Of a DNA stretch of 21,684 bases, positions 5,791 to 11,849 are shown piece after piece; the stretch's first letter is position 1, and every line of letters starts with the position of its first letter. Source of the DNA: a virus; the IMG/VR virus record IMGVR_UViG_3300032163_000115, positions 1-21,684 of that record. The stretch is one strand, 5' to 3'. A program made the translations under genes and the position numbers. The notes under the pieces are model-generated. The model had not been told where the DNA came from. It was given only the letters and a program-made list of their open reading frames with translations, and did not search any database.

Positions 5791-7503
5791 TTAGTAAGTT
5801 CCTCCGTTAATATCAAGTTTGCCTTTGAAATACTCAGCTTTTTGGAGGAGAGTATTACCTTTGATTTTCTGATTCAGTATTCCTTTAGTGAACGTATCAG
5901 GCTCACAGATTACGTATAGATGCTCACGCGCACGCGTTACAGCAGTATACAGTAACTCTCGCAGTGTCATGGTAGCATGGGATTGGTGGAGCACTAGAAA
6001 TACTCTGCGCCACTCTGATCCTTGTGCTTTGTGTACTGTTAGAGCATATCCCATGAGGAGTGCATTAACATCAGCAGCAGTGTCAAGATCAATCTCTTCT
6101 TCGGAATCTAACATCTTGATCTTAACTATGTGTGATGCTTGTCGTACACGCTCATCAGATGTAGCCGCTGCATCAATCGCGGAATCTAAGTCAAAGTCTC
6201 CTAATTCACCGCCAGCTTCTTGGACTTGTGCAGTTTTATTTGCATCGTGTCCCCAGTAATCAAGAGTAGGAGAATGTTTTGCAGGACGCTTGCCAGAATA
6301 TGTACCGTTGTGAACGATATCTACAATTACTGCATCCTCTTTGTCATAGAGTACTTTGGCTCCAACGTGCAAATATACGTTGTTGAATCCAGCTTTGATC
6401 TCATATACATCTTGATGAGATTTACGAGCCAGATGTTGGGCTATATGTTTATTGAGTTCCTCCGTACCAAATGATTTATTAAAAGGAATCAATATCATAT
6501 CCTCGTCTGGATCATAGGTGCCATGATCCATGTTAGTTGTGAAAAACTTAGCCGCAGTTGCCAGTGCATAATCTGCGGAGAGACGTTTCTTCCATGCGTG
6601 GAGTTTCAGTTTCTCAGGAAACTCCCATGCAGGATATTCCTCCACTGGAATAGGAACACCACTTAATATACGGTGCGCTAATCTGATGATTGGAGATTCT
6701 AATGCTTGTCGATACACCTCAGTTAGTTCAATAGTAACTAGTTCGAGCATCTTGTATCCAAGGATTGCAGATCCAAACACTGGTGGGAGTTGCTGTATAT
6801 CTCCGAGAAATACAAGTTGTGGTTTGTGGGGGCAAGCATTCATCAGTTCTTTAAAAAGTTCCACAGAATACATGGAAGATTCTTCGATGAATACTGTACG
6901 AATGGAAGCCGGGAGAGTACGGAGAATGTTGCGTGTAGCCTCGAATCGCATAGTATTACGCTCATCACCAGTTATTGGATCAACCACCGTATAATAAATG
7001 GGTTGGTATTCCAATAGCTTGTGGTGAGTAATGCAATTCCCTTGCATATCCGCTATTGATACTTTGCGGATATTGGATACAGCACGACGGGTATATGCGA
7101 TTACTGCAATTCCCGGTGCACCGTGAGATGGAAGATACTTGTGTCCATCAGCTTGCAAGACTCCTGCACGTCCAGATTGGATTAGTTCCTGGATTGCTGC
7201 TCGTGTGGATGTAGTCTTGCCTGTACCTGCTGCACCGATAAGAACACAAGACATTCCTTTAGAAACAACTTCAATGAATTGTTGTTGTTTTGCATTGTAT
7301 GTGATTGCCTCACCGTGCATTCCAATAGCATCAGGCTCCGGTACAATTGGAGTTACAGAAACTGGAGGCGCAGTGTGCTGTGGATGTGCTGTTGATGGCG
7401 ATTGTACTCGTGCCTCACGAGCTGCGCGGTCAGTATGAGCACGCTCCAATAGCTGGCGGATACGATCACCAGAGATTGGAGTTCCTACAATTGGGATACT
7501 CAT
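5791..7503 (-). CDS. RecD/Dda-like SF1B DNA helicase, 570 aa
   Basis: Predicted 5'-3' superfamily 1B helicase that unwinds DNA in phage replication or recombination using ATP. Motifs in order: Q-motif region YNAKQQQFIE at 69-78, Walker A GAAGTGKT at 90-97, Walker B VFIEE at 204-208, motif III GDIQQLPPV at 234-242, motif IV TEVYRQ at 261-266, motif V TVHKAQGSEW at 489-498, motif VI YTAVTRARE at 519-527. Residues ~365-480 sit where RecD2/Dda carry an SH3-like domain and include a loop rich in Asp/Glu/Ala. The first ~60 residues look disordered (Pro/Ala-rich), possibly a docking tail. ATG at 7503 overlaps the stop of the 109-aa gene by 4 bases. No partner RecB/RecC-like genes are present, favouring a stand-alone Dda/RecD2-like role. 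Confidence 0.93.
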   Translation of the reverse strand: MSIPIVGTPISGDRIRQLLERAHTDRAAREARVQSPSTAHPQHTAPPVSVTPIVPEPDAIGMHGEAITYNAKQQQFIEVVSKGMSCVLIGAAGTGKTTSTRAAIQELIQSGRAGVLQADGHKYLPSHGAPGIAVIAYTRRAVSNIRKVSIADMQGNCITHHKLLEYQPIYYTVVDPITGDERNTMRFEATRNILRTLPASIRTVFIEESSMYSVELFKELMNACPHKPQLVFLGDIQQLPPVFGSAILGYKMLELVTIELTEVYRQALESPIIRLAHRILSGVPIPVEEYPAWEFPEKLKLHAWKKRLSADYALATAAKFFTTNMDHGTYDPDEDMILIPFNKSFGTEELNKHIAQHLARKSHQDVYEIKAGFNNVYLHVGAKVLYDKEDAVIVDIVHNGTYSGKRPAKHSPTLDYWGHDANKTAQVQEAGGELGDFDLDSAIDAAATSDERVRQASHIVKIKMLDSEEEIDLDTAADVNALLMGYALTVHKAQGSEWRRVFLVLHQSHATMTLRELLYTAVTRAREHLYVICEPDTFTKGILNQKIKGNTLLQKAEYFKGKLDINGGTY

Positions 7504-7829
7504 GGGGTTATGTTCCTTGGCACAGTTATAATGACGTATGATTCTAGTTCATACTCAGGTTGTGCAGCACGAAAACTCAATGCTACTTGATCTGCACACC
7601 GTACTTTAGTAGGAGTGCAATGTTTGTAAATCACTTGATACACGGTGCCTTCATCAGTGATAGTACCGTTATGCAAGTTATTGAAGAAATACTCAGCTTC
7701 CCAGTACTTGAGATAATACCGTACCAGTAAATCCTGCTGTTCTACTGCAATGTGAGCTTGGTTTTGCAGTACGTATCGTACCACCGTGGGAGATACACCG
7801 TATTTTCTCAATGCTTCGACTGCGCTCAT
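7500..7829 (-). CDS. hypothetical protein, 109 aa
   Basis: Function unknown. The product begins MSAVEALRKYGVSPTVVRYVL, which could be a small helix-turn-helix-like N-terminus, continues with a Tyr/Leu-rich helix (QDLLVRYYLKYWEAEYFFNNL) and ends in beta-type sequence (YELESYVIITVPRN). It overlaps its neighbours on both sides by 4 bases (ATGA), so it is translationally coupled between the 349-aa protein and the helicase. A replication accessory role, such as a helicase partner, is a reasonable guess from position only. Confidence 0.78.
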   Translation of the reverse strand: MSAVEALRKYGVSPTVVRYVLQNQAHIAVEQQDLLVRYYLKYWEAEYFFNNLHNGTITDEGTVYQVIYKHCTPTKVRCADQVALSFRAAQPEYELESYVIITVPRNITP

Positions 7830-8875
7830 AGTATATCTCCCGAATCAGTTGTTACTGTGGTGGTATTACATTCAACTGCTGTTGCTACTTCCAATTCATG
7901 GTAATAATCCTGTGCCATACGAAATGCACCGCGTGCTCTCAGGTATGCAATCTGACTAGGATATTCACCTCGTACTGGCTCAGTCTTAGGCGCAGAATCA
8001 ATTAATGCTTGTTTAGCTGCTGCTTCAGGACTGGAATCATCAGGCATCAGTGAATACGTGGTGAGGCTCATGTTAATACCATCATCACCTAAGAAATTAG
8101 ATTGCCGTGCCATCCCTGCCCGTAGTAAGCTCATCAATGAATGAGCATACAATGAGCCGTGATCTATGTTATCCTCACACCACCGGATGAGACATTCTAA
8201 ATCTTCACGTGGAATAGTGAAGATAGATTCAGCTTTGCAGCAACGGATGATAATTGTTTTCCAGTATTCACGAGTAGATACACTCTTACCTGGCTCTGGA
8301 GTTAGTGGAGTAACAGGAAATTCTGCTGCATCCGCTGCCCAATCCGCAAGAATTTTAGCGTAGTGTGATATTGGGCGATTCACGTTCTTGATGAAATTGT
8401 GCAATACTTGCTCCCGTCTTGCAAGTTTTTCTTGTATCTTAGCTGCTACATTTCCATCTTGAAAATCAATGATACATTGCATCCAATCTTGTATCCAAAT
8501 GCGAGAGTTTGCAAGATCAGCATTGTCACGAGTAATAGCAATGCACGGCATTGAGAAATGAGGATGAACAATGATATTGGAGTACCCTATAACTCGCGCT
8601 AGATGCTCCATATTTTGTGACACAATGGAAGTTGTGTGTTCAGTGAAACGAGCAGGTACTCTGAATTCCATTTGATCAGTAGAATGCATCAATGCAAGAT
8701 ACAGCAAATATGAATCTTTTTCTGTTAATTCTCCTGCACTCCATTTACGGAGATACTGAAGCAATGATTTCTGTTTGATTAGAAATATTGGGTGCATCGC
8801 CTCTCGATTAGAGAGAGATGCAGGAAAATGAGTAACCTGGAGTTCTAATCCAGAGTACGCGCAAGTTATACGCAT
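7826..8875 (-). CDS. hypothetical replication-module protein, 349 aa
   Basis: First gene of the operon driven by the 8922-8950 promoter and followed by coupled genes ending in the helicase. The N-terminus reads MRITCAYSGLELQVTHFP, a Cys-Tyr-Ser-Gly start I associate with uncharacterised phage proteins. The remainder is largely helical with several Trp/Cys-containing stretches (IWIQDWMQCIIDF; ECLIRWCEDN). I see no polymerase, primase, P-loop or nuclease motif. The C-terminal 70 residues are more polar and end in a Thr-rich tail. AGGAG lies 12 bases before the ATG. It could be a replication initiator or loader because of its place before the helicase, but that is speculation. Confidence 0.78.
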   Translation of the reverse strand: MRITCAYSGLELQVTHFPASLSNREAMHPIFLIKQKSLLQYLRKWSAGELTEKDSYLLYLALMHSTDQMEFRVPARFTEHTTSIVSQNMEHLARVIGYSNIIVHPHFSMPCIAITRDNADLANSRIWIQDWMQCIIDFQDGNVAAKIQEKLARREQVLHNFIKNVNRPISHYAKILADWAADAAEFPVTPLTPEPGKSVSTREYWKTIIIRCCKAESIFTIPREDLECLIRWCEDNIDHGSLYAHSLMSLLRAGMARQSNFLGDDGINMSLTTYSLMPDDSSPEAAAKQALIDSAPKTEPVRGEYPSQIAYLRARGAFRMAQDYYHELEVATAVECNTTTVTTDSGDIL

Positions 8876-8921
8876 GGTATTTATAGGCTCCTAAATGTAA
8901 TGCAGTTGCGATGGAATTACG

Positions 8922-8950
8922 AGTGTAGCATATTGCTCAAGGCGTGTCAA
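8922..8950 (-). promoter_or_regulatory. strong sigma-70-type promoter for the helicase operon
   Basis: Minus-strand TTGACA (8950-8945), exactly 17 bases, TACACT (8927-8922): a perfect -35 and a 4/6-match -10 box. The TGA within the -35 box (8949-8947) is also the stop codon of the 93-aa gene, so one sequence serves both. Predicted start near 8915, giving a ~40-base leader. Confidence 0.82.
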
Positions 8951-9228
8951 GCGGCGCGATTTTTCTTAGCAGCATCCTCCATTAGTTGATTAACTTGCTC
9001 ATCACTGAGATCCTCTGAGAATCCGAGTCTATCCTCTATTGGATTAGTGATGAGCGCAGGGGAATTGTATCCATATTGCAATTTCAGCAGATACAGTCGA
9101 AGGGATGCTAGTAATTCTTGTTTGAGTGATGGATTCACTGCATCACTTGTGTTATATGCGTCAACTGCGGCGCATATCAATGTCATCTCAGCAATGCTGA
9201 GATATGGTCTATATTTTTTAGTTGCCAT
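8947..9228 (-). CDS. hypothetical protein, 93 aa
   Basis: Start ATG at 9228 with AAGGTG five bases upstream. The product (MATKKYRPYLSIAEM onward) is helical: an alanine-rich helix near residues 12-27, a Leu-rich one at 33-52 (KQELLASLRLYLLKLQYGY), then a Pro-containing linker and an acidic helix (SEDLSDEQVNQLMEDAAKK). No recognised domain. Its stop codon is embedded in the -35 box of the next promoter. The gene follows a 68-aa gene with a 9-base gap and probably shares its transcript. Confidence 0.72.
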   Translation of the reverse strand: MATKKYRPYLSIAEMTLICAAVDAYNTSDAVNPSLKQELLASLRLYLLKLQYGYNSPALITNPIEDRLGFSEDLSDEQVNQLMEDAAKKNRAA

Positions 9229-9237
9229 GATTGCACC

Positions 9238-9444
9238 TTATTTTCTCTGCTGTTGACGTTTAATCATTGGCATTGCTTTTTTAATAGCATCATCCAATGA
9301 GGAAGCGTGGATAAATATTGCACTCCATGGATACGGATAATAACCACAAGTTCCGTATTGTCCAGAGGGATGTATACAATAACGACGTGATCGTAGTTGT
9401 GTAACTTCCATATCGTATTCCAAATCAGTTTGCTTTTCAATCAT
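9238..9444 (-). CDS. small hypothetical protein, 68 aa
   Basis: ATG at 9444 with AAGGAAA upstream. The product starts MIEKQTDLEYDMEV and has an aromatic, Gly-rich middle (YGTCGYYPYPWSAIFIHASS) followed by a Lys-rich helix (DDAIKKAMPMIKRQQQRK). That layout, a small beta core with a basic tail, recalls tiny phage nucleic-acid-associated proteins, but the family is not recognised. It is the first gene leftward of the repeat-rich 9445-9855 region and probably reads from the promoter at 9541-9569. Confidence 0.72.
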   Translation of the reverse strand: MIEKQTDLEYDMEVTQLRSRRYCIHPSGQYGTCGYYPYPWSAIFIHASSLDDAIKKAMPMIKRQQQRK

Positions 9445-9507
9445 GATTGATATTTCCTTTCGATTGTGTTAATTACATTTAACAACTAATTGGGTCAGCA
9501 GGTCAAC

Positions 9508-9538
9508 AGTCTATTGTCCTGTTATCCCGCTATCCCGT
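9508..9538 (+). repeat. left arm of 31-bp inverted repeat with TATCCCGC units
   Basis: Positions 9508-9538 match the reverse complement of 9789-9819 at 29 of 31 bases; both contain the block AGTCTATTGTCC and two TATCCCG units. The arms are separated by 250 bases. The segment TCCTGTTATCCCGCTAT of the left arm (9517-9533) is repeated exactly at 9824-9840 in direct orientation. Confidence 0.85.
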
Positions 9539-9540
9539 CC

Positions 9541-9569
9541 ACTTTACCCTATCCCTTCCGGGGGGTCAA
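9541..9569 (-). promoter_or_regulatory. candidate promoter for the 68-aa and 93-aa genes
   Basis: Minus-strand TTGACC (9569-9564), 17-base spacer, TAAAGT (9546-9541). The expected start falls at ~9534, inside the left repeat arm, so a protein bound to the TATCCCGC units could block it. The -10 box matches only 4 of 6 positions. Confidence 0.45.
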
Positions 9570-9594
9570 CCCGGTTGTGCTAATCTGCTATCTT

Positions 9595-9629
9595 GTGTAT
9601 GCACACTATAACTCATAGTGTGCATACAC
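9595..9629. repeat. perfect 15-bp inverted repeat with 5-bp spacer
   Basis: GTGTATGCACACTAT (9595-9609), spacer AACTC, then ATAGTGTGCATACAC (9615-9629): a perfect 15-bp dyad. No T-run follows on either strand, so it is not an intrinsic terminator. It suits binding of a dimeric protein (repressor or initiator) or cruciform formation. Confidence 0.88.
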
Positions 9630-9788
9630 CTGAATGCAGCAATACCCCTTTCTATGGGGAGGGTATAGTTTCGGCCCCCTTTAAAATTTTATAATATATA
9701 CCTACCCCTATAACTAACATCTCATATACAGTCGATGATACTACCGTACAGACTGTCGAGGTACCCCGGAATGACAGGGGGAGGGTTA

Positions 9789-9819
9789 ACGGGATAGCGG
9801 GATAGCGGGACAATAGACT
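9789..9819 (-). repeat. right arm of 31-bp inverted repeat
   Basis: Inverted partner of 9508-9538, with GGGATAGC units in plus-strand reading. It lies 36 bases beyond the stop of the acidic 77-aa gene and is followed by the third TATCCCGC copy at 9824-9840, so the repeat cluster is denser on this side. Confidence 0.85.
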
Positions 9820-9855
9820 CTTATCCTGTTATCCCGCTATTCTCGTTACCATCAA

Positions 9856-10089
9856 TTAATTATTTTCGTATCTGCTATCCTCCGAATCTGAAAACCAATC
9901 TACCATACGTGGAACACCGTTAAACTCTAAGCATGGCTCATTACCAGTTTCTTCCAGTTCTGCGTCCTCTATACTAAGGCACTCGTAATCGCTGGAATCA
10001 CACGGAATTTCCTCTATATCATCCGCCGATTGTTCTAGAATCAACGCTGCAATATCGGCAGCACGTAAGAGTGTTAGCTGCGTTTTCAT
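9856..10089 (-). CDS. very acidic small protein, 77 aa
   Basis: The start is ATG at 10089, overlapping the upstream TGA stop by 4 bases (ATGA) and preceded by AAAGGAC; a longer frame from 10155 lies within the upstream gene and is rejected. By my count it has 21 Asp/Glu against 4 Lys/Arg. The N-terminus MKTQLTLLRAADIAALIL may form a short helix; the rest is strongly acidic (EDAELEETGNEP) and ends in SDSEDSRYENN. Proteins of this size and charge in phages are sometimes DNA mimics that inhibit host restriction or nucleoid proteins; that is a hypothesis from composition and from its place in the early, far end of the minus-strand arm. Confidence 0.7.
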   Translation of the reverse strand: MKTQLTLLRAADIAALILEQSADDIEEIPCDSSDYECLSIEDAELEETGNEPCLEFNGVPRMVDWFSDSEDSRYENN

Positions 10090-10373
10090 GCTTGCGTCCT
10101 TTCTTCGATTGTTGTGGTTACACGGTTTGGAAACTCTGCGTTGCATACCGTACATTCAATGTTTCTGCATTCCTCCGGTACTGCGCCGTTACTGCCGATT
10201 TCCCAGATATGCGAAAGTCGTACACGATACGGCACTAGAATAATCTGTCGCTGTATTTCAATTGGCATCCGTACCGGATTACCAAATGAGTCGATCAGTC
10301 GATTGTGCTGTACCATTTTAACAACATAGTACGCACTTCCCTCATCTTGTTTCAATCCATCACGGTTACACAT
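10086..10373 (-). CDS. hypothetical protein with Cys cluster, 95 aa
   Basis: ATG at 10373, with AAGG motifs 10-18 bases upstream. The product begins MCNRDGLKQDEGSAYYVV and has a central beta-type section (QRQIILVPYRVRLSHIW) and a C-terminal cluster C-x4-C-x2-C (ECRNIECTVC). Together with the N-terminal Cys this could bind one metal ion, though a complete zinc-finger pattern is not obvious. It is coupled by ATGA to the acidic 77-aa gene. Family not recognised. Confidence 0.72.
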   Translation of the reverse strand: MCNRDGLKQDEGSAYYVVKMVQHNRLIDSFGNPVRMPIEIQRQIILVPYRVRLSHIWEIGSNGAVPEECRNIECTVCNAEFPNRVTTTIEERTQA

Positions 10374-10402
10374 GGTTATTTACCTTATCCTTTCGTTTAT
10401 GG

Positions 10403-10798
10403 TTATTGTGTTGTGGGGTTGGACCATTTCCAGAACAACGGGCACAGTGGATATTCAACCCGCAAGACGGATGTTTGCTTTTTCCTTACAGCATCAGCAT
10501 ACGCAGTAGCATACGCAGCATCAGCATCAGCAGCATACGCAGCATCAGCATCAACATATGCATACGTAGCATATTTAGCATCAGCATACGCAGCATATGC
10601 AGCATCAGTATTAGCAGCATACTTAGCAATAGCAGTATACTTTTTCCACAATACCGTTTTAATAAGCCAATGCATCCAATCCGAGCGTGCGCAGTTATTC
10701 CACGCTGTTTGTGCATCGGGCTGTGTAGCAGCCCAGTTTATTGCCTCTTTACACGCACCTAATTCTTCCAGCTGAATAACATACCATTTCTTTTCCAT
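10403..10798 (-). CDS. Ala/Tyr-repeat protein resembling putative immunity (Imm5-like) proteins, 131 aa
   Basis: Residues 1-55 read MEKKWYVIQLEELGACKEAI and later AWNNCARSDWMHWLI. The pattern ACkEAi.WA...q...aW..C.r.DWM.WL matches, from memory, an N-terminal motif shared by phage and bacterial proteins labelled putative immunity proteins. Residues ~58-104 are a low-complexity Ala/Tyr/Asp repeat (YAAYADA, AAYAADADAAYA), also seen in those relatives, perhaps a long helical rod. ATG at 10798 is preceded by AGGTG at 6 bases spacing. The plus strand is also open across the repeat, but only the minus strand has a ribosome site and the family-like N-terminus. It stands upstream of small genes and behind its own TATAAT-type promoter. 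Function in the phage is unknown. Confidence 0.75.
   Translation of the reverse strand: MEKKWYVIQLEELGACKEAINWAATQPDAQTAWNNCARSDWMHWLIKTVLWKKYTAIAKYAANTDAAYAAYADAKYATYAYVDADAAYAADADAAYATAYADAVRKKQTSVLRVEYPLCPLFWKWSNPTTQ
10490..10640. repeat. degenerate GCATCAGCATACGCA tandem repeats inside a gene
   Basis: About 150 bases built from shuffled GCATCA, GCATAC and GCA units encode the Ala/Tyr repeat of the 131-aa protein. All units are multiples of 3, so gain or loss would keep the reading frame and change only rod length. Confidence 0.8.
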
Positions 10799-10836
10799 GA
10801 TTGCACCTCACCTCATTGATGTACTGTTGATGACAG

Positions 10837-10900
10837 ATTATATTACGGAAAATCTATTGGGAGCAGCGTGAGTGAGCACTCACTACTAGTGAGCACTCAC
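10837..10900 (-). promoter_or_regulatory. promoter with TATAAT box and two upstream dyads
   Basis: A perfect minus-strand TATAAT (10842-10837) lacks a recognisable -35 box. Upstream stand two identical 13-bp sites, AGTGAGCACTCAC at 10871-10883 and 10888-10900, each a GTGAG-CA-CTCAC dyad, 17 bp apart. Their centres fall about 47 and 64 bases before the predicted start (~10830), the usual position for an activator. Drives the 131-aa gene. Confidence 0.55.
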
Positions 10901-10939
10901 ATTGAATGAGACGCATTCGCATTTACGCACTGGACGCAC

Positions 10940-10965
10940 AAAAGCCGCGCCATTGCTGGCGCAGC
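10940..10965 (-). terminator. intrinsic terminator after the 221-aa gene
   Basis: Minus-strand GCTGCGCCA and TGGCGCGGC form 9 pairs (one G-U) closed by a GCAA tetraloop and followed by TTTT. It lies 51 bases after the stop of the 221-aa gene and separates that unit from the 131-aa gene's promoter. Confidence 0.85.
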
Positions 10966-11016
10966 CCTTGCTTGTGCAGTGCTAGCAGCTGGTGTTTACT
11001 GGCGCGTTCGCCTTTG

Positions 11017-11682
11017 TCATAGCGCACCTTCCTCAACCATTGCCGCTTGCAGCTTATGAGCATCGCTCATCTTCTGCACCCGCGCTGTCAGTGCCTTCGC
11101 TTTCCCATCGTCCCCACCGAACGCGAACACCTTCAGCAGCTGGTCACATACGGCAGGCGCGAAATTCGGCTTGCCGCCATTCATACTGACAATCAGCGCC
11201 TGATATTGAGCGTTGAATTGTTCCAGTTTGGCGACCTGCGGCGGTGTCGGATTAGCACCGATCCCGAACTTCGCAGCCAGCGCCGCGACTAGACTAGGCG
11301 CAATGGTATCGGTGTACCACTCCACCATTTGCTCATCCGTCCACGTAGAAACCTCTCCGAGCTTGGCGATGCAGGAATCAACGCTCAATTCCGCATCACT
11401 CACGCTACGCGCACCCGCTTCGAACTGATCCTTGACGATGGCATTCTGCGCTACTTCTAACAACTGAGAAATGATGTACGGGCGCAGCGCCATCATTTGA
11501 GCCTCGGTGATCGTGCCGACCTGCGGGATACTGGCGCAATGGTTCTCGAATCGCTTTGCCACCGTCTTTCCATCCTTGTCTTTCCCAGCCTTGTAATGAA
11601 CCGGCACCAAACGCTGACCCTCGAATGCGCCCTTGACGCTCGACGCCAGAACGATGTTATGAGTGGAACTGATTTGTGACAT
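11017..11682 (-). CDS. hypothetical early protein, 221 aa
   Basis: Function not recognised. ATG at 11682 with AGGAGA 8 bases upstream. An N-terminal beta-like domain (NIVLASSVKGAFEGQRLVPV, then a Lys/Asp-rich turn KAGKDKDGK) is followed by a helical body; it ends in a charged helix. It is its own unit, with a promoter-like sequence at 11740-11768 and a strong terminator at 10940-10965, as for the 237-aa gene at 4938-5651, and the two share a beta-then-helical layout with pieces such as LLEVAQNAI versus LVEVVRDMV. They may be distant paralogs. The gene is more GC-rich than its neighbours. Being nearest the divergent centre, it is probably expressed early. Confidence 0.8.
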   Translation of the reverse strand: MSQISSTHNIVLASSVKGAFEGQRLVPVHYKAGKDKDGKTVAKRFENHCASIPQVGTITEAQMMALRPYIISQLLEVAQNAIVKDQFEAGARSVSDAELSVDSCIAKLGEVSTWTDEQMVEWYTDTIAPSLVAALAAKFGIGANPTPPQVAKLEQFNAQYQALIVSMNGGKPNFAPAVCDQLLKVFAFGGDDGKAKALTARVQKMSDAHKLQAAMVEEGAL

Positions 11683-11739
11683 GGTACACTCTCCTAGTAG
11701 GTGATCCTGCTATCCGCACCCGGACTGCGTGCGAACCTC

Positions 11740-11768
11740 ATTATCCTGTATTGTCAACCCCCTGTAAC
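11740..11768 (-). promoter_or_regulatory. candidate promoter for the 221-aa gene
   Basis: Minus-strand GATAAT (11745-11740) is a 5/6 -10 box; GTTACA (11768-11763) stands 17 bases upstream and matches TTGACA at 4 of 6. A perfect TTGACA at 11757-11752 lies too close to serve this -10 and has no -10 box of its own at the right distance. Predicted leader ~50 bases. Confidence 0.45.
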
Positions 11769-11786
11769 TACCGTTCATCCGATAGT

Positions 11787-11805
11787 AATGGGAATCATTC
11801 TCATT
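11787..11805. promoter_or_regulatory. Fur-box-like dyad
   Basis: AATGGGAAT-C-ATTCTCATT is a 9-1-9 inverted repeat with one mismatch. It matches the 7-1-7 Fur consensus TGATAAT-C-ATTATCA at 12 of 15 positions. It lies ~20 bases upstream of the -35 of the candidate promoter for the 221-aa gene. It may be an iron-responsive site or a phage regulator's operator that happens to look alike. Confidence 0.4.
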
Positions 11806-11849
11806 CGCATTTGGGCGAAAAAATTTGTGCTCGCTGCGCTCGCAGAGAA

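Larger units (their letters stand above)
9445..9855. other. repeat-rich non-coding block, candidate origin or control region
   Basis: No gene is seen in these 410 bases. They hold a 31-bp inverted repeat pair (9508-9538 and 9789-9819), a third 17-bp copy of its core (9824-9840), a perfect 15-bp dyad (9595-9629), an A/T-only stretch around 9683-9698 (AAAATTTTATAATATATA), and G/C-rich islands. Iterated TATCCCGC blocks next to an A/T-rich stretch are the usual ingredients of an iteron-type replication origin. A promoter/operator cluster is the alternative; a weak minus-strand promoter (9541-9569) abuts the left repeat arm. Confidence 0.5.

Noticed and set aside
10305-10775. 156-codon plus-strand open frame with Ala/Tyr repeats
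   Set aside because: It is the mirror of the repeat in the minus-strand 131-aa gene, which has the ribosome site and family-like N-terminus.
10403-10798. Diversity-generating retroelement target, because of the repeats
   Set aside because: No reverse transcriptase or template repeat is seen and the repeats are tandem low-complexity units.
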